64,000 nucleotides of DNA from Candidula unifasciata (taxonomy: Eukaryota; Mollusca; Gastropoda; Stylommatophora; Geomitridae), in the NCBI GenBank assembly GCA_905116865.2, contig CAJHNH020008035.1, positions 439,110 through 503,109 on the forward strand, in the 5' to 3' direction. The position numbers and the translations under genes are program-made. Positions 10,276 to 20,784 of this stretch are shown here, piece by piece (the stretch's first letter is position 1; every line of letters starts with the position of its first letter). The notes under the pieces were generated by a model. The model was not told the origin of the DNA. It searched no databases and worked only from the letters and a program-made list of their open reading frames with translations.

Positions 10276-10735
10276 GTCTGTACTTTGGTGATGTTGCCTT
10301 TCTACTTATGGCTTTTATTCCCTGTTGAATTAGAAAGTCTCCTTAGGGAAATGGTCAGCTATAATGGATATTCCAGATCCTATGCTGCTGTCAAACTCAG
10401 TAAATCCATCCAGCAACTAAATGTCTGAGGTGGTTTAAAATTAAAGCACTAAATGTGAGATAGAAATTACAATAATCACAATCACTCAGTGGCTCAGCAT
10501 AACTTGTTAGCACTGTCATGGTTTAAATGTCATCATCATCAAGTGCTATACCAATACACCTTCTCCTTGAATTTAGGACCTGCCCTTACGACCACACACA
10601 AAAAATAAGCATATGAAGAGAATAAATAAAGATAACTACACTGGTAGTGTCACAAAGCTATCAGAACTGATACCTAGAGCATCATCAAATTTGCCGGTTG
10701 TCACAAACTTTTTGAGCTGATTTCTTTTTATAACG
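10276..10735. other. Intronic stretch after the 9606-10275 exon
   Basis: The open frame continues to 10428, then the DNA is ordinary AT-rich intron. No repeat is recognised before 10735. Confidence 0.4.
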
Positions 10736-10815
10736 GTAAAGTAATGGACCCTTTTCCACATCATTAGGAGTATTGGGTATATGGTGCTATAAGTATATAT
10801 TAGAGATCAGTTGAG
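10735..10815 (-). mobile_element. SINE-A 3' fragment
   Basis: GGACCCTTTTCCACATCATT and GGTATATGGTGCTATAAGT match the reverse of the SINE-A end. Confidence 0.6.
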
Positions 10816-12600
10816 GGTTATATCTCCTACCCTGTTTATTCTCTTCATCAGTGACCTCCCTAAACAGTTGACAGCTGACATTGACAAGGCCCTGCATGCA
10901 GATGACCTGGCTATTTGAACCCAGGCTGAGCATGTAGTCAAGTCAAGAACCCTTTTCCACGCCTTCAGGTGCATTGGGTCTATAGGGCTAGACCTATACT
11001 CTATAGACCAAATGGCAGTTGGTGGGTGATGTCAGGTTCATGGTGGCCGGCTTTACTTCCCACAAGCTGAACATATAGCAACAACAAAAACAAGATTGCA
11101 GGAAGCTCTTGGGGAGTCACAATAAACCAGACCAAAGCTTACAGTTAGAACAAGTTGATCTATACCTAGAAGGCAGCTTCCTTCTACAAGAGGACAACAC
11201 CAGATATTTGGGAGTAAGATTCAAAAGAAGACTAACCTGGGGCTCCCCCATGTTGAAGATACCCAAAGGAATGCCACCCTGCGGCTCAAACTTATGAAGA
11301 AACTTACTGCAACAAGCTGGGGTGCAGATGCCAACACAGTATGGCAAGTATAAGCAGGATACATACGACTAAAACTGGAATATGGCATGGGAGCATACTC
11401 CACTGCTGCCAGATCAGATCTAAGCAAACTAGATGAAATACACAGAACACTGGTCTCAGAATCATTACTGTAGGTATGAGAAGTACACCAATCAATGAGC
11501 TGGATGCAACTTCTGGCCTCCAGAGCTTGAGCCATCGAAGGAGCTTACCCTAACAGAATAATTTAAATGCATGAACAACAACCCCATGCACAGAATAGCA
11601 AACAACTTAACTAACAACTGACTGAGAAAACAAAGCTTTCACCATCTATCCAACTTGTTCTGTGCCAAAAACAGCGACATCCTTTCCAAAGATCCTACAA
11701 CATAGGAAATGATCCAGGCATACAACATAGACCTACAACCTAACTCTAATGTGACCTAGTACTACATACAAAGAACCTTGAACATGTCTACAACTCTTAC
11801 TAAAAACCTGAATGGACGCACACATAAACCGATGAATCTTAGAGGGAACAGGAAAAAATGGCGGAAGCTGGTTTGGTCATCCTGCTACAAGATGGGACCA
11901 CAGAAGAAACGTCATGTGCCTCCAGAAGACTCTTAACAAACTTCAGAGCACAGCAGCAAGCAATTATTGATGCAACCAAAGTGCTTGAGGAAAGAAAGAT
12001 TAAAAACAGCAAAATTGTTTTCCTTTGTGACTACATGTCAGACCTCCAGGCGACTCAGAGGGATCCACGAGACAACATAAAGATGCCAGCTAAAAGACTT
12101 CCAAAAAACAATCGAAGCATTTTCCAGTGGATCCCGGATCACTGGGCATACCAGGAAATGAGTTAGCGGACAGATTCACAAAAAATGGATTAAAGGAGAA
12201 ACAACACACCCATTCATTGTTATTACCAGAAATCAAAACACTAATAAACTGAAAACACAAGGAATTGTGGAGAGAACAAACTAACAGTGAACATCCACAA
12301 AACCCTATCAGCAGACTTAACAGAACGTCACATACAACAATTTTCCATCTAGGAACAGGACACTGTAGGCTCAACTACCACATGCATCAAATAAAAACTA
12401 ACCATTCACCACAATGTGCCTGTCAAACAGGACCACAAACACCTGAGCACATTCGGCAGACCTGCCCACTGTACCCACAACTTCGAAAAGACACATGGCC
12501 TCAAGATCAAAGTGTGCAGAGCAAGCTATAGGAAACCATGAATGACCTGTTACTGACAAGCGAAGTTCATAGAGCAGTCCACCTGATGGTCTGATCTGAG
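10816..12600 (+). pseudogene. Degenerate RT/RNase H LINE copy
   Basis: Broken plus-strand frames show, in order: an RT active-site remnant LHADDLAI (about 10890); RYLGVRFKRRLTWG typical of the RT thumb (11200); a QAIIDATKVLEE region; an RNase H-like WIPDHWAYQEMS with nearby ADRF (12130-12175); then HLGTGHCRLNYH and QCACQTGPQTPEH (12340-12450). The last two match the H-x-C zinc-binding tail found after RNase H in Jockey/CR1/I-type elements. Multiple stops make it dead. A SINE-A copy interrupts it at about 10950-11075. Confidence 0.8.
10950..11075 (-). mobile_element. SINE-A copy nested in the LINE
   Basis: The reverse SINE-A body (CCTTTTCCACGCCTTCAGG to TTTACTTCCCACA) splits the LINE. Flanks AGGCTGAGCATGTAG and AAGCTGAACATATAG look like a diverged target-site duplication. 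Confidence 0.7.
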
Positions 12601-12644
12601 CATACGAAACCGATCCCAAAGAAGAAGATAGACCAATTGACACT

Positions 12645-12835
12645 CAGTATGTTATGTGGTCAGTATCATGCCGGCCGCCTTTACGTCCTATGACTCTGGT
12701 CCCAATTTTAGGCTATGCCAGCCTGGAAGCCAAGGTAATTTTCGAAAAATCTGGCTTGATTCAGATTTGAACCTAACATCTTCAGGCCCAAAGTGTCTAG
12801 CCCCTAACTATGACGGCTCCCTTTCTTCTGATAAC
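12645..12835 (-). mobile_element. SINE-A copy
   Basis: Reverse SINE-A: ATGTGGTCAGTATCATGCC, TTTACGTCCTATGACTCTGG, GATTTGAACCTAACATCTTC (B-box side) and TGTCTAGCCCCTAACTATGA. Confidence 0.7.
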
Positions 12836-12999
12836 ATGACCCCAAAATCTGCAATGTCTTTGTCTAATTTCCATAATCAGATGCTAGTTTTCGTCTCTCT
12901 CCAGGAGGCCTGCCTCATTCGTCATTTGTTTGTTTTGTCCAGTCTGTCAGTCATGGATATTTCTCCCCCTCATAAGAAACATATTTTGTTTGTTCTTCT

Positions 13000-13200
13000 T
13001 AGCATTCACCAGCTGTCAACTCTTGTAGAAAGTTCTGGTTGTTCGCCCACTTCCAGACTTTGGTCTTGTTCCAGAACTTGAGTTTTGCGTGCACATCCAC
13101 TTTTACAGATCTGGACTATTTAAATGCAGACTTTTGGTTCCTTACCTCTCAGGCAGATGCACTCCCACTTTGATGGAAACAACCACTAATTAGCCTTTTA
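13000..13200 (-). mobile_element. Family-2 copy
   Basis: AGCATTCACCAGCTGTCAAC, CACTTCCAGACTTTGGTCTT, GTGCACATCCACTTTTACAG and AGGCAGATGCACTCCCACTT match the family in reverse order. Confidence 0.75.
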
Positions 13201-13740
13201 GAACATACTTGTTTGGGGAAGCAGTGGACCAACCCCTCCAGGCAGTCTCTCTCTCTATATGCCCCATTTATTGCAGTCTATTAGCCCTTATAGTGTAAGT
13301 CATTGGTGATGATTTCAACAGATTATGAATGCACTGGATCGCAAATTAATCCTCCCCACAACGCTTAACGACAGAAGTAGATTAGGATGATGATGGCGAC
13401 GATGATGAATTTCATTGTTGTTCTCATTATCCGCTGTTTGCATCTTTGAAATGTCCAAAATTTGTTTATATGACAAACATTTGGGAAAAGGCTTTATCTC
13501 TTTTAATTGTAGTCCAGGTTTCAGAGTTATGTAGAACAGTTGATCATATCAGTGTTTTATCCCATTTGGCTCTTTCTCCCACAGCAGAATGGCTGGCCCC
13601 CCTGCGAAGAGTGTTGCACAAAGCATGAAATCCGTAGCAGCGTTGTACATCGCCATGGGTCTCCATTAAAAGTGCACGTGTGAACCGACCAATGCAGCTA
13701 TGGTATGAACCCACGACCTTGGGAGTGCATGGCTTGACCA
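13201..13740. other. Intronic stretch with minor repeat scraps
   Basis: Contains ATGATGATGGCGACGATG low-complexity DNA and a 13550-13740 segment related to 48360-48540 (AGCAGAATGGCTGGCC, GTTGCACAAAGCATGA). No exon recognised. Confidence 0.4.
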
Positions 13741-13754
13741 CTTCATCATGAAGG

Positions 13755-13755
<1 letters not shown>

Positions 13756-13789
<34 letters not shown>
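13756..13789. repeat. Homopolymer run of 34 C
   Basis: Thirty-four consecutive C on plus; the minus strand could form G-quadruplex structure. The length is likely variable and prone to sequencing error. Confidence 0.95.
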
Positions 13790-13791
<2 letters not shown>

Positions 13792-13839
13792 CCTCAGGAT
13801 TATGATATATGTTTTGTGATCTGGGTTTCAAGGGATACA

Positions 13840-14275
13840 GCATTTGATTTGAGTTGAGTTGAGTTTTAAGAACCAACATCACATCACTCAGGACATTCCT
13901 ATAAGTGCTCCGTCCCTGTCCCAGCAGTCAGCAGAGTTCCAACTCCAATGGTCCCATTAAAAGTCTGATTGTAAGTTCGTTTGCCTTTCCTCTTAGTGTC
14001 GAGCGTCAGCCAGATCCCCTAGTGACTCCCCTTTCTACCATTCTCTTCTGACTGTAATAATCTAAGGGTGCCTCCGCACTCATTGTTTACTCCCTCCCAA
14101 TGAGCCTTGACAACATCTAGCTTGTCATACATCTGTTTACCACCAAGTGGTGCAGAGCCAGCCAGTCTGTCTGTTTGTTTTCCAACACACCTGTATACCC
14201 TGGAGAAAAATATCCAAAGAACGCTAACTACCCTGGACTTCTGAAGCAATACATGCCACTCTGCAGGAAACATAC
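13840..14275 (-). pseudogene. RNase H LINE tail
   Basis: On minus: MFPAEWHVLLQKSRVVSVLW, then GKQTDRLAGSAPLGGK, and a distal CTGAGTGATGTGATGTTGG end. Eroded catalytic GNEQAD-type region. Inside the last RABL6 intron. Confidence 0.75.
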
Positions 14276-14667
14276 CTGTCTTTACCTTTTTTTAGCATTC
14301 TTTGCGAGTCAGTTGCAATCACAACATATGTGTGCAGCTGATTCTCAAGCCAATGAACGTCGACAGTGGACCCCCTCTACCTCAATTCTCAAACTGGATG
14401 CTGTGGTATCATATGCCAGGCTTTGTTGCTCTAAGGATCACCCATTTTATTTTAACAGTAATAGGGCATAATTTCCCTTATTTCCAGATTTTATTTTCTA
14501 TTAAATATACACAGCTTCATTTTATTTTAAATCGGGTGGTCTGATTATTTTAAAGAACCAGTCACCCAGCACAGAACAAGTTAATTCTGTCACACTGCGT
14601 TTTGGTTTACGAACCTCTTCAAACTACAGTGAAAAGATGACAAATGCAATTGTACAAACATGTAATA

Positions 14668-14860
14668 AGATCTAATGGAGGAAGAGGAGCAGAGGCAGAC
14701 CAAGAATGACCTGGTTATAGAACTGGACTGACTGCACACGTCTGTTGCACGCAGTCATGAAGTCCATTGCATTTGACCTCTAAAGGTGGAGAGAGCTCAT
14801 CAGATGTCAACAGAAAATAATGACCCAATAACACGCAGTGTTACGAGATGATGATGGTGT
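14668..14860 (+). mobile_element. LINE-I tail, degenerate
   Basis: GAGGAAGAGGAGCAGAGGCA, then TGGACTGACTGCACACGTC and a GATGATGATGG end resemble the RGRQRQ-x-W...WTGL tail encoded by RT ORFs. Frame broken. Confidence 0.5.
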
Positions 14861-14867
14861 TTCTTCA

Positions 14868-15155
14868 TGTTCTTCTTCGCATTCACCGGCTGAAAACTGA
14901 CAGAAACTTCTAGTTGTTCATCCACCTCTGGACTTTAGACTAGTTCCAGAACCTAAGGGATGTGTGCACATTGGGTTTACAGATCTGACTTATTTGTATG
15001 CAGACTATTAGTTCCTTGCCTCTCATGCAGAAGCACTCGGACTTTGAAGGAAATCCCCAGGTGGTCGACTTATATGACATGCTTGTTAGGGAGGCAGTGG
15101 GGCTAGTCTTGTTTTCCCTCACAATGGGACCCGTAACCCACACGGGGAGATAATA
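14868..15155 (-). mobile_element. Family-2 copy, near full length
   Basis: Runs from TTCTTCTTCGCATTCACCGG through CACCTCTGGACTTTAGAC, TCCTTGCCTCTCATGCAG, GACATGCTTGTTAGGGAGGC to CACACGGGGAGAT. One of the most complete copies, 70 bases upstream of the RABL6 last exon. Confidence 0.8.
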
Positions 15156-15224
15156 TTTCATTAAAAAAACTGTTCTGTGTTCTTCAGTCCGTCATTTTTA
15201 TGTGTTTTTGTTTTTGCAAACTAG

Positions 15225-15404
15225 GCTGAGACAACCTCAGAGAAAAAGCACAAGAAAAAGAAGGTAAGAGACGATGACAAGAAAAAGAAGAAGGATGGAA
15301 ACACTAAAAAGAAGTCAAAGAAAGACGGATCATCTGTGAAACCTGAGACAAAACCTGAGGAGACAACGAAGGATGATGATCTTGAAGCATTCCTTGCTTC
15401 CTGA
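15225..15404 (+). CDS. RABL6: RABL6-like last exon: lysine-rich tail and stop
   Basis: After an AAACTAG acceptor the exon reads AETTSEKKHKKKKKVRDDD, more Lys-rich repeats, then DDDLEAFLAS and TGA at 15402-15404. A lysine-rich tract directly before a terminal D-(D/E)-LEAFL motif is characteristic of the RABL6/Parf carboxyl end. The tract may act as a nuclear or nucleolar localisation signal; that role is inference. The exon is phase 0. Confidence 0.85.
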   Translation, partial: AETTSEKKHKKKKVRDDDKKKKKDGNTKKKSKKDGSSVKPETKPEETTKDDDLEAFLAS

Positions 15405-16320
15405 AGTGGAAGACAACGAAGCTCTTTAACACTTGATGACTTTCAGAGATTATGTAACCAGTGACTTAACTGGTTTATTCCCAGCCCTTGTTACTTTAAC
15501 TCTTTATCTTGCCGAAGAAGTTGCTTTAAACTACTCAGTGATGTGTTCTCAGAAACACATATTGAGTTGTCATATTGTTAGTTGCATTTCTTCTTGAGGA
15601 CGTTATAGAACCAATCCCAGCTCTTTTAAAACTTTTTATTTGCTCTTGTGGTTTTTCTAGACACATTTTTTCAAAGTGGGAGTGCATCTGCCTGAGAGGC
15701 AAGGAACCAACATTCTGCATACAAATGAGTCAGATCTGTAAAATAGATGCACATGAAAGTGCATGAGATGAGAGTTTCTTTCAGGCAGACCGTGGTAAGA
15801 GCGACAGTCTGCAAATTACCTACTACGTGATGCTGATGACTTTTTTTTAAAAACTTACACCACCTTCGAGATAGATCAAGTAGTAACTGCTTGGAACTGA
15901 AAGAGTTCGGTCCCGGATAATCCCACATTATTTTCCAGTTTTTATTTCCTTTTATTTTTTGACAGATTGTTAGAAAGAAAAATAATCAAACAATGTATTT
16001 TATCTGACACATTTTTCGGACATTGTTTAATCACAAAGCGAATTATTATTTGCAGTTTATTTATGGAATATTCAAACAGTGAATAAAAGTGTGTGTTTTA
16101 TTTATATAATAATATGTGAGTTATAGTTTGCATGTTATTTTTTGGAGTAATGGTAACAGTGAACTAGAGTTTATATTTTATTTCTCACAGATTTGTAGAT
16201 ATTGTTTCTAAAAATATTTAGAGATTATGTAGATATTGTTTCTAAAAATATTTAGAGATTATGTAATCAGTGTTTAAGAATGTTATGTTTTTGCTTCCAA
16301 ATTTTTACAAAATAAATAAA
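15405..16320 (+). other. Probable RABL6 3' UTR with poly(A) signals
   Basis: Downstream of the stop the DNA is AT-rich. It carries AATAAA at 16082-16087 and overlapping AATAAA signals at 16311-16320, which are plausible cleavage signals. A family-2 fragment (15650-15765), a LINE-H-like scrap (15760-15840) and a duplicated 34-bp segment (about 16187-16268) are embedded. The true 3' end needs transcript data. Confidence 0.45.
15650..15765 (+). mobile_element. Family-2 fragment in the RABL6 3' UTR
   Basis: AAAGTGGGAGTGCATCTGCC, AGGCAAGGAACCAACATTC, TGCATACAAATGAGTCAG, TAAAATAGATGCACATG match the family core. Confidence 0.75.
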
Positions 16321-16379
16321 TCAAATAATATTTTATATTCTGTTTCTGACCAGTATGCAGAGATTTAAAATCAAACAAC

Positions 16380-17010
16380 CCTTCTCATGGCTTTTGGGGA
16401 GAGATATTTTCTTTTTCTATTTCAAGAAAACAAGGTGCCAGTACTCACCACAAATTGTCTAAAAAAAAGGTGCAAGAACTCACCACAAAATGTCTATTAC
16501 ATCACGGTAAAAACAACAATGCCTAAAAAGTTGGCGGTACCATTGCATACTTCCAGGGAAAAAAAAAAGCACTGGTACGAGAGGGTACATCATGAAAAAA
16601 GTGGGGCCTCACAACATAACATTGCCAAAGTCAGCAGTGGATACAATGCCGGCAGACTCCATTGTGGAAATGACACCTGTGAAAATTTTCGAGAAGGAAA
16701 AGTTTAATGACACCTATGAAAGCAGTTATCTCTGTGTAGCCATGGGGATTTATAAGTACTGATCCTTGAACATGACTATATCGGATACAATGACCAACAA
16801 ATAAAATATCTGAAATAGAGGAACACACTGCTAAACTTTAAATCTATGCCTCTCCTGAAAAGAACGTTGACTAAATTGGGGTTTGCTTAAATTGGATATG
16901 TTTTACTGAAAGGATGAGGTATTGCAGCCTAGCTGTAGACCACAACAGTACCAATCAGCTGCCCTTTTAGCAGTGAATAATTAAAAAAAAGAATCCCCAT
17001 TGTCTTTAAG
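16380..17010. other. Intergenic stretch with short dispersed motifs
   Basis: Contains GGTGCCAGTACTCACCACAA twice in variant form (16430-16500), a motif also met near 17580, 33640-33815, 52930 and 53890. A TAGCTGTAGACCACAACAG motif near 16930 recurs near 22630, 34900 and 48800. No gene seen. Confidence 0.45.
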
Positions 17011-17017
17011 AATGTTT

Positions 17018-17112
17018 CCATGTGATCTCATTTCTCTCCTGACTTGTTTCCATGTGATCTCATTTCTCTCCTGACTTGTTTCCATGTGATCTCATTTCTC
17101 TCCTGACTTGTT
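17018..17112. repeat. 32-bp tandem repeat, three units
   Basis: Three copies of a 32-bp unit holding TTTCCATGTGATCTCATTTC and TCTCCTGACTTG. Confidence 0.95.
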
Positions 17113-17656
17113 TCCTGTTTAGTTAAGATTAATGTTTTGTAGCTGTATGGTGCTACAGACTTATTGAAAGGGTGATTCGATTAAAGGTAATATTTGTCTG
17201 TGTCGTGTACATATTTTCTTTCTGCTTCTACATAAATCCAGCAGACAGTAGCAGTAGTATTTACAGTTTATATCTTTTTTTTCTTGTCTATAAAAATCTA
17301 GGTTGTTTTATTGTGAATGAAGTTCAACCCTACCAGGACTGCACAAAGAGCAATAAACAACCAGTGACACAAAGTGTCACCGTTCGAATGAGAATCACCC
17401 CGGGCGCAAGTCCCAGAAGCCCCGTTCCACCGTTAAGTTTTATTAGGGGCCCCCAACCTCAGCCGGAGCAGGGCTTTAAAAGAACGAAAAATTGTGTCCC
17501 ATATTGGGATGGCATTATAAATAATGTTTTATTAATATCAAAATTGCTGAAGTTGAATAGGGTGTTGTGGTATTTCTCCCTAGAATTAAAGCTACTGATA
17601 CTCACCACAGAGTATACAAAAAAGTTAACGGTACCTTGTTATTCTTCCTTCTACAT

Positions 17657-17875
17657 CAGTGTTTCCCAATTTTTTTTGTGGGTGCCACGCTCCACCAAAG
17701 CCTTTCTAAAATTCTGATGCCCCCTATGTAACCCTTTGGTCAATTCCATTTTTTTTAATTGCCTCCTTTAACAATCACATTGCCCCCCTCTTTTTTTTTT
17801 TTTTAACAATCAAATTGCCTCTGTTAACAATGAAATTGTCCTCCTGTAGGGCGTGGGCCACGTTGGAAAACATTG
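17657..17875. mobile_element. Short hAT-like MITE
   Basis: Begins CAGTGTTTCCCAATTTTTTT and ends GGAAAACATTG, imperfect inverted termini (9 of 11 pairs). The interior is rich in AATTGCC(C/T)CC(T/C) repeats. Flanking 8-mers TTCTACAT and CTCTAGAC agree at 5 of 8 positions, so the target duplication is weak. Confidence 0.45.
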
Positions 17876-18282
17876 CTCTAGACATATTTATTCATTTTCA
17901 TCTTTATCAAATTTTTTTTTGTTGCTTCTCATGTATCATTAGTACCTTTTCTTAAGGAATGTAAATAAAGATATATCAGCATATCTGTTCTTGTTTGTGT
18001 CCACCGACTTGTTATCTATTATTTTTGTTGACTGAGTTTTCTTGCTGCCCTTAACATTCCAGATATTTGTTCTGTCTATTTGGTGAGTTTACCAGATATT
18101 ATTCATTGCACATTGTTTTGTGGTTTTTGTCATTGGAAGTAGCAATTATTGTAATTATTTTCCTCGTTGTGAATTTAAATGAGTACACACACAGTATAGT
18201 GCACAGTTTAATGCTTTGTATAGTTTTACTGTTTGGTGCTCTTAGCTTGGTTTAGACACGTTTTGAGACATGTGCTTCAAGG

Positions 18283-18650
18283 AACATTGGGGGTCTAGTC
18301 AAAGAAGAGGAGGGCAAAGAAGAACCTGAAATGACATCAAGAAATGGATGGGACTAAGTTATCACAAACTTATTCCTCAAGCAGACGACAGAGAAAGATG
18401 GCAGGTTTTTTGTGCTAGTGCTTCCATCGATACACCTTCATGACCCTAACAGGTCAAGGGTTATGTTATGTTTTACTGTAACAAAAACTGTGCACTCACG
18501 AGTCAAATGTGAGTAGAGCATGACCCAGAAGATGGTGAAGAGATAATATTCATGCAGAGCTATAAACATTCAAAGTCACCAACTGGAAAGAGAAGGCCCA
18601 TCACATAGATGAGAGCAGGCAGGTGATATCTGCAGCAGTGAACCTCATGT
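18283..18650 (+). mobile_element. Two adjoining LINE tails
   Basis: 18283-18465 encodes a degenerate RGGQRRT...KKWMGLSYHKLIP-type tail of one LINE family. 18480-18650 matches LINE-D tail sequence (GTCACCAACTGGAAAGAGA, GGCAGGTGATATCTGCAGC). Both are 5'-truncated. Confidence 0.6.
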
Positions 18651-18899
18651 GTTTTTTATTTCTATGCCCCAGTCGGTTCCAGAGCAAAGACATTCTAGTT
18701 GTATTGTTCTCAGGTTTCCTCAGCCTGCGCCCTATCTAATGCCAGCATCTCTTCTTCACCTCTTGATTCATTGAAATTTGTTTAGTTCTCTACTTAATAT
18801 TTTTCTAGGAAATGACAGCAACCTAATTTCTAGTTTTCACAATCCTGCAGGTCACCTTTGTTCAAGTTTCACAAGATATCCTTCTCTCTCCAGTCTGCT

Positions 18900-18997
18900 G
18901 AATTTCTTTGGTTTCCCAGACTTTACTGGATAATTTATGTAGCATAGACTATACTGGATAATTTGTGTAGCATAGACTTTACTGGATAATTTTTGTA
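18900..18997. repeat. ~29-bp tandem repeat, three units
   Basis: CTTTACTGGATAATTTATG with GTAGCATAGA is repeated three times with small changes. Confidence 0.85.
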
Positions 18998-19108
18998 GCA
19001 TTTATGTAGATGTTTCTATTAGCCCTAATAACTTCAGCGGTACAATCTAGACCGACAGCCTTCCCTTCCTTCAGTAGATTGATAGCTTTCCTAATTTTCT
19101 CTTTAGAT

Positions 19109-19308
19109 CAGTGTTTCTCAAACTTTTCTTAGTCGCAGTGTCTCTTTTCAAATAAAAATGGTTCCACATCGCCCTAACCCAAGTAAAAGTATGATTATTT
19201 GTATGTAAGAGATTTAAAAAATAATAAAACTCGTGTATCTTTAAATATTTAGAGCCGCCTCTATGAAGAGGTCGCGGCTCCCCGGGGCGCATAGTTTAAG
19301 AATTACTG
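19109..19308. mobile_element. 200-bp hAT-like MITE with TSD
   Basis: Left end CAGTGTTTCTCAAACTTTT and right end AGTTTAAGAATTACTG are imperfect inverted termini. The flanking octamers CTTTAGAT (19101-19108) and CTTCAGAT (19309-19316) agree at 7 of 8 bases, as expected of hAT insertion. Confidence 0.7.
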
Positions 19309-19554
19309 CTTCAGATGGTATCTTAGAGTTGATATCCAATTCCATTTCTAAAAACTGGATATCTAAAGGATCCTCTGGAGCTGGTCGTTACTTCGGGTCT
19401 GTGCTACGAAATCTTCTGAGATGGAAAGCCTGTTATTTCAAGCTTTTATTTCTCACTGCATTTATCTGTTATTATCGTAGCTCTCTCAGCCCCAAACAGT
19501 AATTAATTTTACTTCTGGTCCAGACACTATTTTAGCTTGCTCTGTCCAGGACAG

Positions 19555-19760
19555 TTATTGATTTGAAGAAAGAAGACACAAACAATAGACTACACAATTT
19601 ACTGCCTGGCATATTTCGCTGTATCTTGTCAGGTGCATACTACAGTAACAATTAAATAAATAAAACAAATAAGTGAATCCTTTATAACTGAAGTACATAT
19701 TCAGCCACACTAAAAAGCAACTGCCTGTTTTACCAGGACAACTGCAGTGTCAGAATCATC
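19555..19760 (+). repeat. Dispersed repeat X, copy 1
   Basis: Contains GACTACACAATTTACTGCC, GGCATATTTCGCTGTATCTT and GTGCATACTACAGTAACAAT. A reverse-complement relative is at 46250-46480. No coding capacity seen. Confidence 0.6.
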
Positions 19761-19984
19761 TGTTTACAATATACTGAACTGGGTAGCAAATCGTAGCAGC
19801 TTCAAGTAATCTTAGCACTCTGGCATTAGAAGATGTGTGAAGAATTGCAATTGCATTATATTTGATTACAGTATGTCCAGAATTCAAAAGGTGGCGCGCA
19901 ATTGCAGAGGTGTGGTGTTTATTATTTTGACTACTTTTCGAGGTGAATTTTTTTTTTCAACCTTTACCCCTTAAAGTCGGCGTC

Positions 19985-20180
19985 TATGGCTTAGGTGTTG
20001 AGAACAGGCTTCATAATGCCGGGGTGCTGGGTTTAAACCCAGCTGCGAACAATTTGTCTTGCATTGGTTTCAACTGTGGTACCCAGATCAGACAGTTCAG
20101 AAAGCAATGGCAAACTGCTGAATGTAAAATTTGCCTAGAAAAACCACTGCAGCCAAATAATGCTTTTAACCCCTTGTAGT
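19985..20180 (+). mobile_element. SINE-C copy
   Basis: tRNA-like head ATGGCTTAGGTGTTGAGAAC and B box GCTGGGTTTAAACCCAGC. A body with GAAAGCAATGGCAAACTGCT and GCCTAGAAAAACC follows. Relatives in reverse are at 30040-30215 and 61340-61500. Confidence 0.7.
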
Positions 20181-20784
20181 TAATAAATGAAGTCTAGATA
20201 TTTATTACTTCAGCTGGAACAAAGAGTTAATTTTCAGTAAACTGGTGATTCAGATGTGTGGAACACATCCACAGATTCATATTTCTGTGATAGTTATTTA
20301 CATTCCTAATTGCTCAAATTGTTTTTTTTTAAGCACAACTTTTATTTTTGCCATTGTTTGTTCTGTGTTGCTCATTATGTGGTTCATTACTTAATTATGA
20401 CTTGTTTTATGTTGCCTAATTCTTTTGTGCCATTCCTTTGTTTTCTGTTATATAAGTTTCATTTTTTTCTATAGAAAGAGTTCCTGTGTGTGTGTGTGTG
20501 CGCGCGCGCTTTCTTCATATTAAATGTGTAAGTGTGTTTCCAGGTGTTTCATGTGTTGTTGTTTTTTTTTTGTTGGTACATTATAATCAGTTGTAATTAC
20601 ACGGGAAGTCAATAATTAAGTCACTAATGGTTATGAGATGGCAGTAAAATGTAGCTGATGGTTTCTAAATGTGTCATTAGGTGACAGCAACATCAAACTT
20701 TATGTCTCCATTCGTACTTACAGAGTGTGCCCTCAAAGAACATGCTGTTGTGCTTTGGGGAAAGGGGGGGGGGGGCGCACAAGG

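Larger units (their letters stand above)
387..15404 (+). other. RABL6: RABL6-like gene, 3' part (five exons and introns)
   Basis: This entry covers the whole locus visible here. Exons 387-547, 4476-4715, 7840-7984, 9606-10275 and 15225-15404 have AG/GT borders with compatible phases (1, 1, 2, 0). They join into 465 codons including the stop. The family (Rab-like protein 6, Parf) is an atypical, largely cytosolic and nuclear GTPase-domain protein with a long disordered acidic and lysine-rich C-terminal half. The ~464 residues here correspond to that half; the N-terminal GTPase exons must lie left of the window. Recognition rests on a DDFVPD motif with a GFLDD follow-up, a short FSRFF basic motif, an acidic DSGDE stretch, a lysine-rich tail and the terminal DDLEAFL motif. 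Introns hold LINE, SINE and family-2 insertions. Confidence 0.82.
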
